NCBI GenBank assembly: GCA_963808965.1
Contig: CAWEHU010000019.1
Location: forward strand, 62,001 to 126,000
Length of the DNA stretch: 64,000 nt
Reading direction: 5' to 3'
DNA from: CAWEHU01 sp963808965
GTDB taxonomy: Bacteria > Pseudomonadota > Alphaproteobacteria > Acetobacterales > Acetobacteraceae
Below, one piece after another: positions 34,874 through 42,567 of this stretch (the stretch's first letter is position 1; every line of letters begins with the position of its first letter). Both the position numbers and the translations under genes were made by a program. The notes beneath the pieces were generated by a model, which saw only the letters and a list, made by a program, of their open reading frames with translations, had not been told where the DNA came from and searched no databases.

Positions 34874-35461
34874 CTAAATCGATAGAAACGAAGTTGTAGG
34901 CGTTAGCGTAAGAGGGATCGCCCTGTGGATCGCGACGATCGTAGCTTGACCCAGCGGGGATAACGACCGTATTGCTGTCGGCCGCTCCTCCACAGTGATG
35001 CTGGGACGATGGATATGGCCAGAAAGGATCAGATCAGATTTTGCGCGAAGCGCCGATTCCACACGTGTCCGCTCGTATTCATGTAGCCACTGGAACGGGT
35101 GGTGCACGATGCAGATGCGGAGGTCCACTTTTTCAATTGCCCGAAGCCGGTCGTGGATCTGCGGTTCGCCGACATTTAGCACACCGTAATCGTCGACTTC
35201 GTCGTGGCTGTCGTAACGCCGGGCGCACATGAGAGCGGAATTCAGGCCGAGGATAGCAATGGTTTTGCCGGCAACCTCGATCTCCCGAAGGCTCGCAAAC
35301 GATGCGTCTGCCTGGCCCGAATATCCTGCTGCGAAAAGTCTGAAGGCTTCAAACGGCTCAAGGAGCTTTGCACGTTTCCTGTCATCGGTAAGCCACTCTT
35401 TCACCTTCGTTTCATCAAGCGGCTTTTGGAGTGCGGGTGGACAGTAAAGTTGTGACGGCAT
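34874..35461 (-). CDS. Calcineurin-like metallophosphoesterase, main part (fragment)
   Basis: 195 residues. IAILGLNSALMCARRYDSHD, RICIVHHPFQWLHEYER (metal-binding His pair) and LILSGHIHRPS (the closing GHxH motif) are classic calcineurin-like phosphoesterase elements. Near 34979 the frame changes and continues as SNTVVIPAGSSYD and YANAYNFVSID. It joins the N-terminal segment at about 35455. Predicted effector of the NACHT protein; substrate unknown (nucleic acid, cyclic nucleotide or nucleotide phosphoester are the usual options). Confidence 0.7.
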   Translation of the reverse strand: MPSQLYCPPALQKPLDETKVKEWLTDDRKRAKLLEPFEAFRLFAAGYSGQADASFASLREIEVAGKTIAILGLNSALMCARRYDSHDEVDDYGVLNVGEPQIHDRLRAIEKVDLRICIVHHPFQWLHEYERTRVESALRAKSDLILSGHIHRPSITVEERPTAIRSLSPLGQATIVAIHRAIPLTLTPTTSFLSI

Positions 35462-35748
35462 CTCGGTCGATGTCGTGATTACCGGGAACGAAGAAGAAGT
35501 TGCGTTGTTCTAACGCAAGGCGCTTCCGGATAGGTTCCAGCAAGTGGTCTCTTGCTGCGCTGTATTCTCTTTCCTGGCCGGCGTGCGCGAGGTCACCGCT
35601 GAAGATCACCAGCTGGACAGACTGCCAACCCCGGCGCAATCGCAGTGCGCCCTGCAACATCGTCCAGCAATGCGTCGCGCACAACGTTTCGATCAAAATC
35701 GGGTCCGCGCTGATGCCAGTCCGAAAGATGCAGCCAGGAAAAGATCAT
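35415..35748 (-). CDS. Metallophosphoesterase N-terminus (two frames)
   Basis: The first 30 residues (MIFSWLHLSDWHQRG, with the DxH metal motif) are in one frame from the ATG at 35748; after a shift at about 35660 the protein continues as QGALRLRRGWQSVQ, LVIFSGDLAHAGQE (GD motif) and FFFVPGNHDIDRDAV (GNHD motif). Together with the next segment all five metal-site motifs of the family are present and unmutated, which argues against long-standing decay. Confidence 0.65.
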
Positions 35749-35918
35749 CAACCCAAGCTCCTCACCTATCAGCACCGTTCGGAAGTGGCTCAGTAGTTGC
35801 CAGATTTGGCTTAGCCCGTGGTATCGCAAATCCATTGAATGCAAAATGGACGGCAATGACGTCAGCATCTTCGGCGTTACTGATGGGGGTGCGCGTTCCG
35901 GAACCGCCCCGGCCGGCG

Positions 35919-36452
35919 TCACCTCACGAATTGCGCGACGTAGTCGGAGCCGAGGCCGACCGCTTCGTAATGCCGGCGGCACATCTCGATCTTGGTGAAC
36001 ACGTCCTCGTAGCCGGTCTGCTTGCCCCAGGGATCGACGTAGACCATGACGCCGGTGATGTGGAACAGGGTGATCATCTCCGGGCAGTCCTCCGGCACCG
36101 TAAGGGTGTGGGTTTCGCCCGGCGGCTCGAACACGTAGGAGCCGGTCTCGGCCGTCCAATCGTGCTCCAGATACTTCCATCGCCCGCGCAGCACGTAGCC
36201 GTGGACCGGCGCCGGATGACGATGCCGGCTGAGGACGCCGGCGCGGCGCACCCGCAAGAGATTGACCCAGTAGCCCTGCCCCGCGTGGAGACAGAGCGGA
36301 CGGAACCACACATTCTCCATCTGCGGCACCCAGACGCGCTCGTCCTCCGGCAAGGCCGCAGGCGTCACGATCTCCTTTTGCGCCTCGGGCGGGAACGGGA
36401 GCTGATAGGGCATCCGCTGCTGGTCGGCGGCTTCGCTCACTTGCACTGGCAT
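35919..36452 (-). CDS. 2,4'-dihydroxyacetophenone dioxygenase family cupin
   Basis: 177 residues. The cupin metal motif is seen in VLSRHRHPAPVHGYVLRGRW with the following YLEHDW, and FEPPGETHTLTVPED holds the later His. The sequence VYVDPWGKQTGYEDVFTKIE fits the dihydroxyacetophenone dioxygenase family, iron enzymes that cleave an aryl ketone side chain. Start at 36452 with GGAGGAGGG upstream. It follows an SDR gene by 17 bases in the same direction, so the two likely form a small aromatic- or keto-compound pathway. Confidence 0.82.
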   Translation of the reverse strand: MPVQVSEAADQQRMPYQLPFPPEAQKEIVTPAALPEDERVWVPQMENVWFRPLCLHAGQGYWVNLLRVRRAGVLSRHRHPAPVHGYVLRGRWKYLEHDWTAETGSYVFEPPGETHTLTVPEDCPEMITLFHITGVMVYVDPWGKQTGYEDVFTKIEMCRRHYEAVGLGSDYVAQFVR

Positions 36453-36469
36453 GGTGTCCCTCCTCCGGT

Positions 36470-37178
36470 TCAGGCGATCAGGTAGCCCCCATCCACCGGC
36501 AGCACGATTCCGGTCACGAAGGCGGCGGCCGGCGAGCAAAGGAACAGCACCGGGCCGACCAAATCCTCGGGCCTTCCCCAGCGGCCCAAGGGGGTGCGCG
36601 CCAGGATGGCGGCATCCCGCGCGGGATCGGCGCGCAGGCCGGCCGTCAAGGGCGTCTCGATCCAGCCCGGCGCGACGGCGTTGACCCGGATTCCATCGGC
36701 AGCCCAGGCGAGCGCGAGCGACTTCGTGAGCTGCGCGACGCCGCCTTTGCTGGCGCTGTACGCTGGCACCAAGGCCCCGCCGAAAAAGCTCAGCATCGAA
36801 GCCAGGTTCACGACGCATCCGCCCGCGGCGGCGAGCTTCGGCCGGCAGGCGGCGCATACCCGCATCGTGCCGGTCAGATTGACGTTCAGCACCGCCGCGA
36901 AGACCTCGGGATCGTGCTCGGCGGAGCGCCGGATCACGCCGGCGGCGTTCACCACGATGTCAAGCCGGTCGAGCGGGCCGCAAAGGGCGGCGACCGACGC
37001 CGGGTCGGTGACGTCGAGGGAGGCGACCGTCAGGCGGGAATGCGCGGGCTCGTTCGCCCCTCGAAGGCCGGCGGCGATGACCTCGGCCCCGGCCTCGGCC
37101 AAGCCGAGGGATAAAGCAGCCCCAGATTCCGCTCGTGCCCCCGGTTACCAGAGCAGTCCGGCCCGCAAGGTCGCCCAC
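36470..37178 (-). pseudogene. SDR-family oxidoreductase, frameshifted
   Basis: About 235 residues. GTG start at 37178: GDLAGRTALVTGGTSGI is the glycine-rich NAD(P)-binding start. A surplus T at 37124 breaks the frame; without it the helix reads GIGAALSLGLAEAGAEV and joins the rest: VASLDVTDPASVAAL, LDIVVNAAGVI, the catalytic Ser and YSASKGGVAQLTKSLAL (Tyr/Lys), and PVDGGYLIA at the end. The enzyme family reduces or oxidises ketones and alcohols. It is upstream of the cupin gene and co-oriented. Confidence 0.8.
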
Positions 37179-37186
37179 TTCGCCCC

Positions 37187-38236
37187 CTATCTCGGTCGCA
37201 GCCTCCGGCCTTCCTTGAAGCCGAACTTACAGAAATGCACCAGGGGGTCCACACCGGCGGCGGCCACGTCCGGGTTGGCGGCGAGATACTCCGCCTGGTC
37301 GAAGCGGACCGGCAGCATCATGAGCTGCCCATCCACTTCGGCGCGTCCCGCCGCCTCGGCGCGTTCCGTGGCCGCGGGCTTCGGCGCCGGTCGCGTCACC
37401 CGTCCCCTGGATTGGAGCGAGGACGGGCTCGCCTCGCCGAAAGGAATGGGCGCACCGAGCGCCCGGATGCGCGCCAGAAAGCCGGGGCAGTAGAACTGTA
37501 CCTGCTGATCGAATTGGGCGTGGTAGGCGGCCTCGGTCATTTGCAGATACGGAACGAGATGCTGGGACCGCCCAGTGTAGGTCCCGAGACCCTTCACCTG
37601 GTCAGGGTCCACATGCACCCCGAGCTTGCGCCGCGCGTGCTCGATCAAGAGGCGGTGCGGCTTGTTGTGGAAATGGACATGCGCGATGTCGGTTTCGCGA
37701 AAACCCGGCGCTTTCCACGATCCCTCGAAATGGTGGCCGTGATCGGTCCAGCCGAAGCTATCGGCGGCGAAGAATGTCTTCTGAAACGGGAAGTGACAGT
37801 AGAAATCCGGCCGGCCCGGCACGTTCGCGAATTGGAAGCTGATCCGCAGCGTGCGCGCTTCGTCGCGCAGCGCCGCGAGCGACTCGTGGATGGAGGCCTT
37901 ATCGCAGGTGAAGCCCAATTCAGCCCGCCGTGCGACGAATTCGTCGCAGTCGAGCGGGAACAGGAAGTCGTAAGTCCCGAGTGCGTCCAGTGTCCGCATC
38001 CGATCGCCGACGATCTCGCCCTTGCGGGCGTAATCCTTCGGATGGACGTGGGACCGGTCGACAAACACGCCCTTCCGTTCGTAGCGACCGAGGATCTCCC
38101 GCACCTTGGGGGATTTCGAGCCGTGGTCGATGACGGACAGATTTTCCAGCCCGAATAGGTGCCCGTGATAGGCGAGCCAGGGCTCGAGAACCTCGGTCTC
38201 GTCCCGTTGCATCATCACACAGGCGACTTTCGGCAT
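37187..38236 (-). CDS. Glycosyltransferase (GT2/GT92-like) with C-terminal repeat motif
   Basis: 349 residues. MPKVACVMMQRDETEVLEPW, LSVIDHGSKSPKVREIL and FLFPLDCDEFVARR (DxD-like acidic site) match the Glyco_tranf_2_4-type enzymes. HVHFHNKPHRLLIEHARRKL follows. The C-terminus has one copy of a short motif (YLAANPDVAAAGVDPLVHF, FKEGR) common at the ends of surface proteins and glycosyltransferases. Start at 38236 (MPKVAC) rather than 38467, which would read through the SRAP remnant. Its stop lies eight bases from the SDR start. Confidence 0.75.
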   Translation of the reverse strand: MPKVACVMMQRDETEVLEPWLAYHGHLFGLENLSVIDHGSKSPKVREILGRYERKGVFVDRSHVHPKDYARKGEIVGDRMRTLDALGTYDFLFPLDCDEFVARRAELGFTCDKASIHESLAALRDEARTLRISFQFANVPGRPDFYCHFPFQKTFFAADSFGWTDHGHHFEGSWKAPGFRETDIAHVHFHNKPHRLLIEHARRKLGVHVDPDQVKGLGTYTGRSQHLVPYLQMTEAAYHAQFDQQVQFYCPGFLARIRALGAPIPFGEASPSSLQSRGRVTRPAPKPAATERAEAAGRAEVDGQLMMLPVRFDQAEYLAANPDVAAAGVDPLVHFCKFGFKEGRRLRPR

Positions 38237-38276
38237 ACGTGCCACCAATTCCGGGCTGAGCAAAACCTGGAACCGT

Positions 38277-38530
38277 CTAATCACTCGCGGTAAAATTGTA
38301 AACGTCCCAGGGATGATTACGCTCAGGGCGCTGAGACTCGGCGACCAGCAGGCTGCCCGCCGGCGAGGGCCGTAGCAGGTCCAGCGCCGGCCGAGACGCA
38401 TCGAGCCATGCAGCCCAGTCCTGGCGCTCAAGGATGACGGGCTGGCGGTTGTGATACGGCGCGACATCCGGCCCCGGCGCGGTGGTCAGTAGCGTGAACG
38501 CCTCGACGGCATTGCCGTCCGGCCCGTCCC
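38277..38530 (-). pseudogene. SRAP (YedK/HMCES-like) protein, C-terminal remnant
   Basis: About 80 residues in frame: EAFTLLTTAPGPDVAPYHNR, QPVILERQDWAAWLD, LLRPSPAGSLLVAESQ. This is the C-terminal third of an SOS-response-associated peptidase, which shields abasic sites in single-stranded DNA. The N-terminal part with the catalytic Cys is missing; at about 38530 the sequence changes to IS110-type transposase DNA. A remnant left by an insertion and deletion. Confidence 0.7.
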
Positions 38531-38538
38531 CGCGTCCG

Positions 38539-39040
38539 ATGAGACCGGAAAAGATTGAGCTGGCTATACGATGACACGGCGCAAACGAGGCTCGCATCGG
38601 CATTGAAACCGGTCCGATGACGCCGTGGCTCGTGGACGAGTTGCGCGGTCGCGGACTCGAGGTTACGTGCCTCGACGCGAGGCATGCGAGGGCCGCGCTC
38701 AAGATGCAGATCAACAAGATGGATCAGAACGATGCGGAGGGTCTCGCGCAAATCATGTGCACGGGATGGTATCGGTCTGTGCATGTAAAGTCGTTCGGCT
38801 CGCATCGGGCGCGAGCGTTGCTGGGCGCACGAGCCCAGCTTGTCCGCATGACAACGCGGCTGCCGAACCATGTCCGTGGTGTGCTCAAGACCTTCGGCAT
38901 GCTGCCAGGCCCGATGCGTGGCCTGCCGTTTGACCGGCGCGTCGAGGCGCTGCTTACCGATCGTGAGGACGTGGCGCCGATCGTCCGGCCTATGCTCGCG
39001 CCCTGGCGACAGTTGCGCCAACAGATTGCCGGCCTTGGGC
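38539..39040 (+). pseudogene. IS110-family transposase remnant
   Basis: In one frame: MRPEKIELAIR, then an in-frame TGA, then ARIGIETGPMTPWLVDELRG, DARHARAALKMQINKMDQND, GLAQIMCTGWYRSVHVKS and RAQLVRMTTRLPNHVRGVL. This is the front half of an IS110-type DEDD transposase (Glu in the IETG motif, Asp pair in NKMDQNDAEG). The first catalytic segment and the whole C-terminal domain are missing. The nonsense codon makes this a true relic, in contrast to the indel-only genes elsewhere. Confidence 0.75.
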
Positions 39041-39527
39041 CGAATAACGACACCAGCATGGGAGCCCGCTGTGGACATTGCAGCGCCTGTGCTTCGAGCC
39101 AGATGTTGCGGCGGACCTTTCCGACCGCGGAGGGAACCGTGACCGCGGTACGGCGGCAGAAGAAAACAAGAGCCTGTTGACAAGGGAGACGCGATTAGAG
39201 AACGGCCCCCTCCCTGCAAGATGTTGAGCTCGCGATTTGATCGGATCGCTTGCGATCATATGCTCGGCCTCAATTTGTGCGGTCAGACATGACCGCGGGC
39301 CAAGAAGGTTTCCGCAACGCGAGTTCCAAACACTCGGTCGACCTACAAAAGGCCAAAGCATGCTACGGCGTTTCTCGCGTTTCGGATCGGCCGGTCATCA
39401 TCTGCTCATTTGCTTGCAAGGTCCGGCATCAGCTCAGCACGGTAGCTTTGATTATCTGCTCACCGACGCCGAGCCATAGGACAGCGGCCAGTCGCGGCCC
39501 ACTCAATACGTCGATTTCAGCCGGGAA
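39041..39527. other. Non-coding stretch between relics
   Basis: About 490 bases in which I see no gene on either strand. Short open stretches here have no domain and no ribosome site. It is probably debris of insertion sequences together with the edge of the GMC oxidase fragment. Confidence 0.5.
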
Positions 39528-39734
39528 TCACTGGGCAGGAAATCCCCAGGCAGCCGCGGCCCAGTGCCAGGTCGTGCCGCCGACCGCCCGGATGTACTGA
39601 ACCTCGTAGGGGTAGGCACCCTTCTGTATCACATAGTCGTTTTTGCCCGGAATCGGATTTGGCGCATGCCGTGTGCCCGGATAGGGCATCATGAAGTTGT
39701 CTTGGCCGAATGGCTCCGGAAGTACTCGACGGTG
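39528..39734 (-). pseudogene. GMC oxidoreductase fragment
   Basis: About 68 residues: MPYPGTRHAPNPIPGKND, YVIQKGAYPYEVQYIRAVGG, TTWHWAAAAW. This is the stretch just before and including the GGTTWHW substrate/flavin-side motif of membrane-bound GMC dehydrogenases (fructose or gluconate dehydrogenase large-subunit type). The flavin-binding start and everything after GFPAQ are missing. It differs from the complete GMC gene at 42568-44244, so a second such dehydrogenase was once present. Confidence 0.65.
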
Positions 39735-39974
39735 TGCCACCGCTCCAATCGTGGACCTGCCTCGAAGCCGGCCAGAACGTCTCTTCGGCTGGCCTCCGCA
39801 AGTGGTGGCGATATCATGAGCGGGCGCCCGGATTGAGGGTTCCGTGACTGGTTTGTGCAAACGGGCGTATAGGTTGCTCCCGGCCCGCTCCCGGGTAAAG
39901 TGCGGATCGCAAAAGCTGACCAGCACCCTTTTTCAAGCTGGAATCGAGATACTACCGATTTGGGGGAACGCCTT

Positions 39975-41207
39975 GTGAATAGCGGTAAGGATGAATCGGG
40001 GCGAGGAACCGCTCAGATCACGCGTCGCGGAATACTGGGTGTAGCGGCGACTCTGACCGTTGCGCGCGCAAAATCCGCTGCTGCGCAACAACCGCGCTCC
40101 GTGCCTCGCAACGTGCTCGCATATATCGGAACGTATACGCCGAATGGTGAGGGCATCTATCTCTGCGGCATGCATCCGGACACGGGAGCGCTGAGATTGC
40201 TAAAGACGTTCAAGGACATTCAGAATCCGTCCTGGCTCGCGCTCGCTCCGAATGGCCAGCATCTATACGCGCTCAGCGAGATCGACAACTACGGCGGTGC
40301 GAAGAGCGGGTCCGTCAGCGCCTATGCGATCAACCGCGAAAACGGCGACTTGACCCGGCTGAACGTGGTCAGTTCGCAAGGTAGTACGCCGGCCCATCTC
40401 AGCGTACATCCATCTGGCAAATACGTGCTGGTTGCGAACTATTTCGGCGGCAGCGTCGCAGTGCTGCCGATTCAGCCGAACGGCGGGCTCGGCGAAGCGA
40501 CAGACGTGCACGTCGATACTGGGCCGCAAAACCCGCCGCGCGCTGCCGACGATCCACCTGGCAACTTCGCACCGAGCGACCACACGGGGCCGCGTGTGCA
40601 TATGGTCGCGGCGGATCCGGCCGCCCGGTTCGTCATCGCGAATGACGCCGGGCTGGACCAGACGTTCATCTGGACCCTCGATTTAGCCAGCGGCAAACTG
40701 GGGTCGGCTGACATACCTCCCGTCGCGGCGCCGCCCGGCTCCGCGCCGCGTCACTTCGTATTCCACCCGAACGGCCGGCTTTTCTATAATCTGCACGAAC
40801 AGGACTCGATGCTGGCGGCCTATGACTACGAGGCGCGCACCGGTCGGATGACGCTCAAGAACACGATTTCCGTCCTGCCGCGCGGGTTCGCTGGCAGCAA
40901 TCTGGCCTCGGAACTGGTAATCTCGCGAGATGGCCGATTCCTTTACGCTGGGAATCGCCTGCACGACAGCATCGCGGTCATTCGCGTGGGAACGGACGGA
41001 CGCGTGGAGTGGAGCGGGGAGGAGTGGGTGCGAGCCGATTATCCGCGCAGCTTCGAGATCGACCCGACCGGTAATTTCCTGTTCTCCTGTAACCAACGTG
41101 GCGACTCCATAACATCGTTCCGGATCGACCGTCGGTCGGGCGCGTTGCGCTTTACCGGACAATTTCTCCCAGTCGGCTCGCCCGCGAACATAACTTTCCT
41201 GAGATAG
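39975..41207 (+). CDS. Lactonase family beta-propeller protein (YbhE type), Tat-exported
   Basis: 410 residues. The N-terminus has a twin-arginine signal (TRRGILGVAATLTVA) ending near AAAQQ, so export as a folded protein is expected. The rest is a seven-bladed propeller of the 6-phosphogluconolactonase/lactonase family: VLAYIGTYTPNGEGIYLC, AHLSVHPSGKYVLVANYFGG, APRHFVFHPNGRLFYNLHE, LVISRDGRFLYAGNRLHDSI and SFEIDPTGNFLFSCNQ. GTG start at 39975 with GGGGGAA upstream. It converges on the sugar-acid operon and may hydrolyse aldonolactones made in the periplasm. Confidence 0.85.
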   Translation: MNSGKDESGRGTAQITRRGILGVAATLTVARAKSAAAQQPRSVPRNVLAYIGTYTPNGEGIYLCGMHPDTGALRLLKTFKDIQNPSWLALAPNGQHLYALSEIDNYGGAKSGSVSAYAINRENGDLTRLNVVSSQGSTPAHLSVHPSGKYVLVANYFGGSVAVLPIQPNGGLGEATDVHVDTGPQNPPRAADDPPGNFAPSDHTGPRVHMVAADPAARFVIANDAGLDQTFIWTLDLASGKLGSADIPPVAAPPGSAPRHFVFHPNGRLFYNLHEQDSMLAAYDYEARTGRMTLKNTISVLPRGFAGSNLASELVISRDGRFLYAGNRLHDSIAVIRVGTDGRVEWSGEEWVRADYPRSFEIDPTGNFLFSCNQRGDSITSFRIDRRSGALRFTGQFLPVGSPANITFLR

Positions 41208-41233
41208 AGTTCTATTCCGGCCCTCCTTGCTCC

Positions 41234-42460
41234 CTACTTGTTACCCGCTCTCACCAGCGGGCACTTGGATTCCGAGAGCGGCTGGAAGGCCTGATCGCCC
41301 GGAATGGTGGCGACGAGCTTGTAGTCGTCCCAAGGCCCTTTCGACTCGGATGGCTGCTTCACCTGGAACAGATACATATCGTGGACCATCAGGCCATCGG
41401 CGCGGATCCGGCCGTTATGGGCGAAGAAGTCATCGACCGGCATCTCGCGCATGTTCCGCATCACCGCTCCGGTCTCGGTCGTGCCCGCGGCTTGAACGGC
41501 CTGGAGATAATGCATGGTCGATGAATAAACCCCTGCCTGCGACATATTCGGCATCTTGTGCAGTCGGTCGAAGAAACGGCGCGACCACTCGCGCGAACCG
41601 TCGTTCATGTCCCAATAGAAAGCCGAGCTGAGCATCATGCCCTGGGTTGCCTGAAGACCCAGACTGTTCACATCATTGATGTAGACCAGGAGACCGGCGA
41701 TCTTCTGTCCGGATCGCGTCAATCCGAACTCGGCCGCCTGCTTGATCGCGTTGACGAGATCGGTTCCGGCGTTGGCGAACCCGATCACCTGCGCCTTCGA
41801 TTGCTGCGCCTGAAGCAGGTAGGAAGAGAAATCCGCCGTGCCGATCGGCGCCCGTGCGTCGCCCAGCACCGTTCCGCCCTCCGCTTTCACTACCGCGCTC
41901 GTATCGGCTTCGAGCTGATGCCCGAACGTATAATCGGCGGTGATGAAGAACCAGGACTTGCCGCCCTGCCTCACGATCGCCTGTCCGGTCGTGTGCGCGA
42001 GAGCGTAGGTGTTATAGGCCCAATGCACCGCCGTCGGGATGCAGGATTCGTTCGTGATGCTGGTGGCGCCCGGCCCACTCAACAGGACGATCTTGTCACG
42101 CGTCTTGGCGACATTCATCACGGAGAGCGCCGGGCTGGAAGCCGCTACGTCCAGCAGCGCCGTCACCCGCTCGACGTCGAACCATTTGCTCGCGACCGCC
42201 GCCGCGATGTCCGCCTTGTTCTGATGATCGGCGACGAGCACCTCGATCGGCCGTCCGAGCAGTTTGCCGCCGAAATCCTCGACCGCCATACGCGCCGCGG
42301 TCTCGCTGCCGCTTCCGGTGACGTCGGAATAGACGCTCGACATATCGAGGATGAGGCCGAGCCTGATCGGCTCGCTCGACGATCCATCGGAAGGCTGAGC
42401 CGCGGCGCTCGTTGCGGCTACGCACAACCATACCGCGACCGCCTTGAACAACGACCTCAT
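41234..42460 (-). CDS. ABC transporter substrate-binding protein (LivK-like)
   Basis: 408 residues with a signal peptide (MRSLFKAVAVWLCVAATS, cleavage after AAA). Periplasmic_binding protein type 1: IRLGLILDMSSVYSDVTGSG, MAVEDFGGKLLGRPIEVLVA, VLLSGPGATSITNESC, FFITADYTFGHQLEADT and GFANAGTDLVNAIKQAAEFG. Such proteins bind small organic acids or amino acids; the permease genes are not nearby. It is the last gene of the sugar-acid run (107 bases after the GMC gene), with GGGGAGAA before its ATG. Confidence 0.88.
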   Translation of the reverse strand: MRSLFKAVAVWLCVAATSAAAQPSDGSSSEPIRLGLILDMSSVYSDVTGSGSETAARMAVEDFGGKLLGRPIEVLVADHQNKADIAAAVASKWFDVERVTALLDVAASSPALSVMNVAKTRDKIVLLSGPGATSITNESCIPTAVHWAYNTYALAHTTGQAIVRQGGKSWFFITADYTFGHQLEADTSAVVKAEGGTVLGDARAPIGTADFSSYLLQAQQSKAQVIGFANAGTDLVNAIKQAAEFGLTRSGQKIAGLLVYINDVNSLGLQATQGMMLSSAFYWDMNDGSREWSRRFFDRLHKMPNMSQAGVYSSTMHYLQAVQAAGTTETGAVMRNMREMPVDDFFAHNGRIRADGLMVHDMYLFQVKQPSESKGPWDDYKLVATIPGDQAFQPLSESKCPLVRAGNK

Positions 42461-42567
42461 GGATTCTCCCCGCCCTGCCGCTTCGCGCCGAACAGGGTCT
42501 CGCCATTGCTTGAACGCGTGCGAGTATAAGCGCCCGGCGAGAGCCGTCGAGGCAAACGGCCGCGGAG

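Larger units (their letters stand above)
31168..35748 (-). pseudogene. Metallophosphoesterase-NACHT-HEAT STAND NTPase locus (multi-frame)
   Basis: Read through about 13 frame changes, this minus-strand locus gives one protein of about 1,500 residues. Order: calcineurin-like phosphoesterase (35748 to ~34760), a linker with KLSQLFIPTKVVVES, a NACHT NTPase (~34400-33280), a helical region, and 13 HEAT-type repeats. The start at 35748 has GAGGAG nine bases upstream. Domain-internal breaks (inside Walker A and inside the phosphoesterase) show the pieces belong together. An effector-NTPase-repeat layout is that of bacterial NLR-like/STAND immune proteins; defence is inferred, not shown. No nonsense codons were needed to join the frames, so sequence errors could explain the breaks. 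The gene is less GC-rich than its neighbours in its first two thirds, which suggests transfer. Confidence 0.65.

Noticed and set aside
35593..36309. 238-codon frame covering the phosphoesterase start and the cupin gene
   Set aside because: Only its last 51 codons are real (the phosphoesterase N-terminus); the rest is antiphase reading of the cupin gene.
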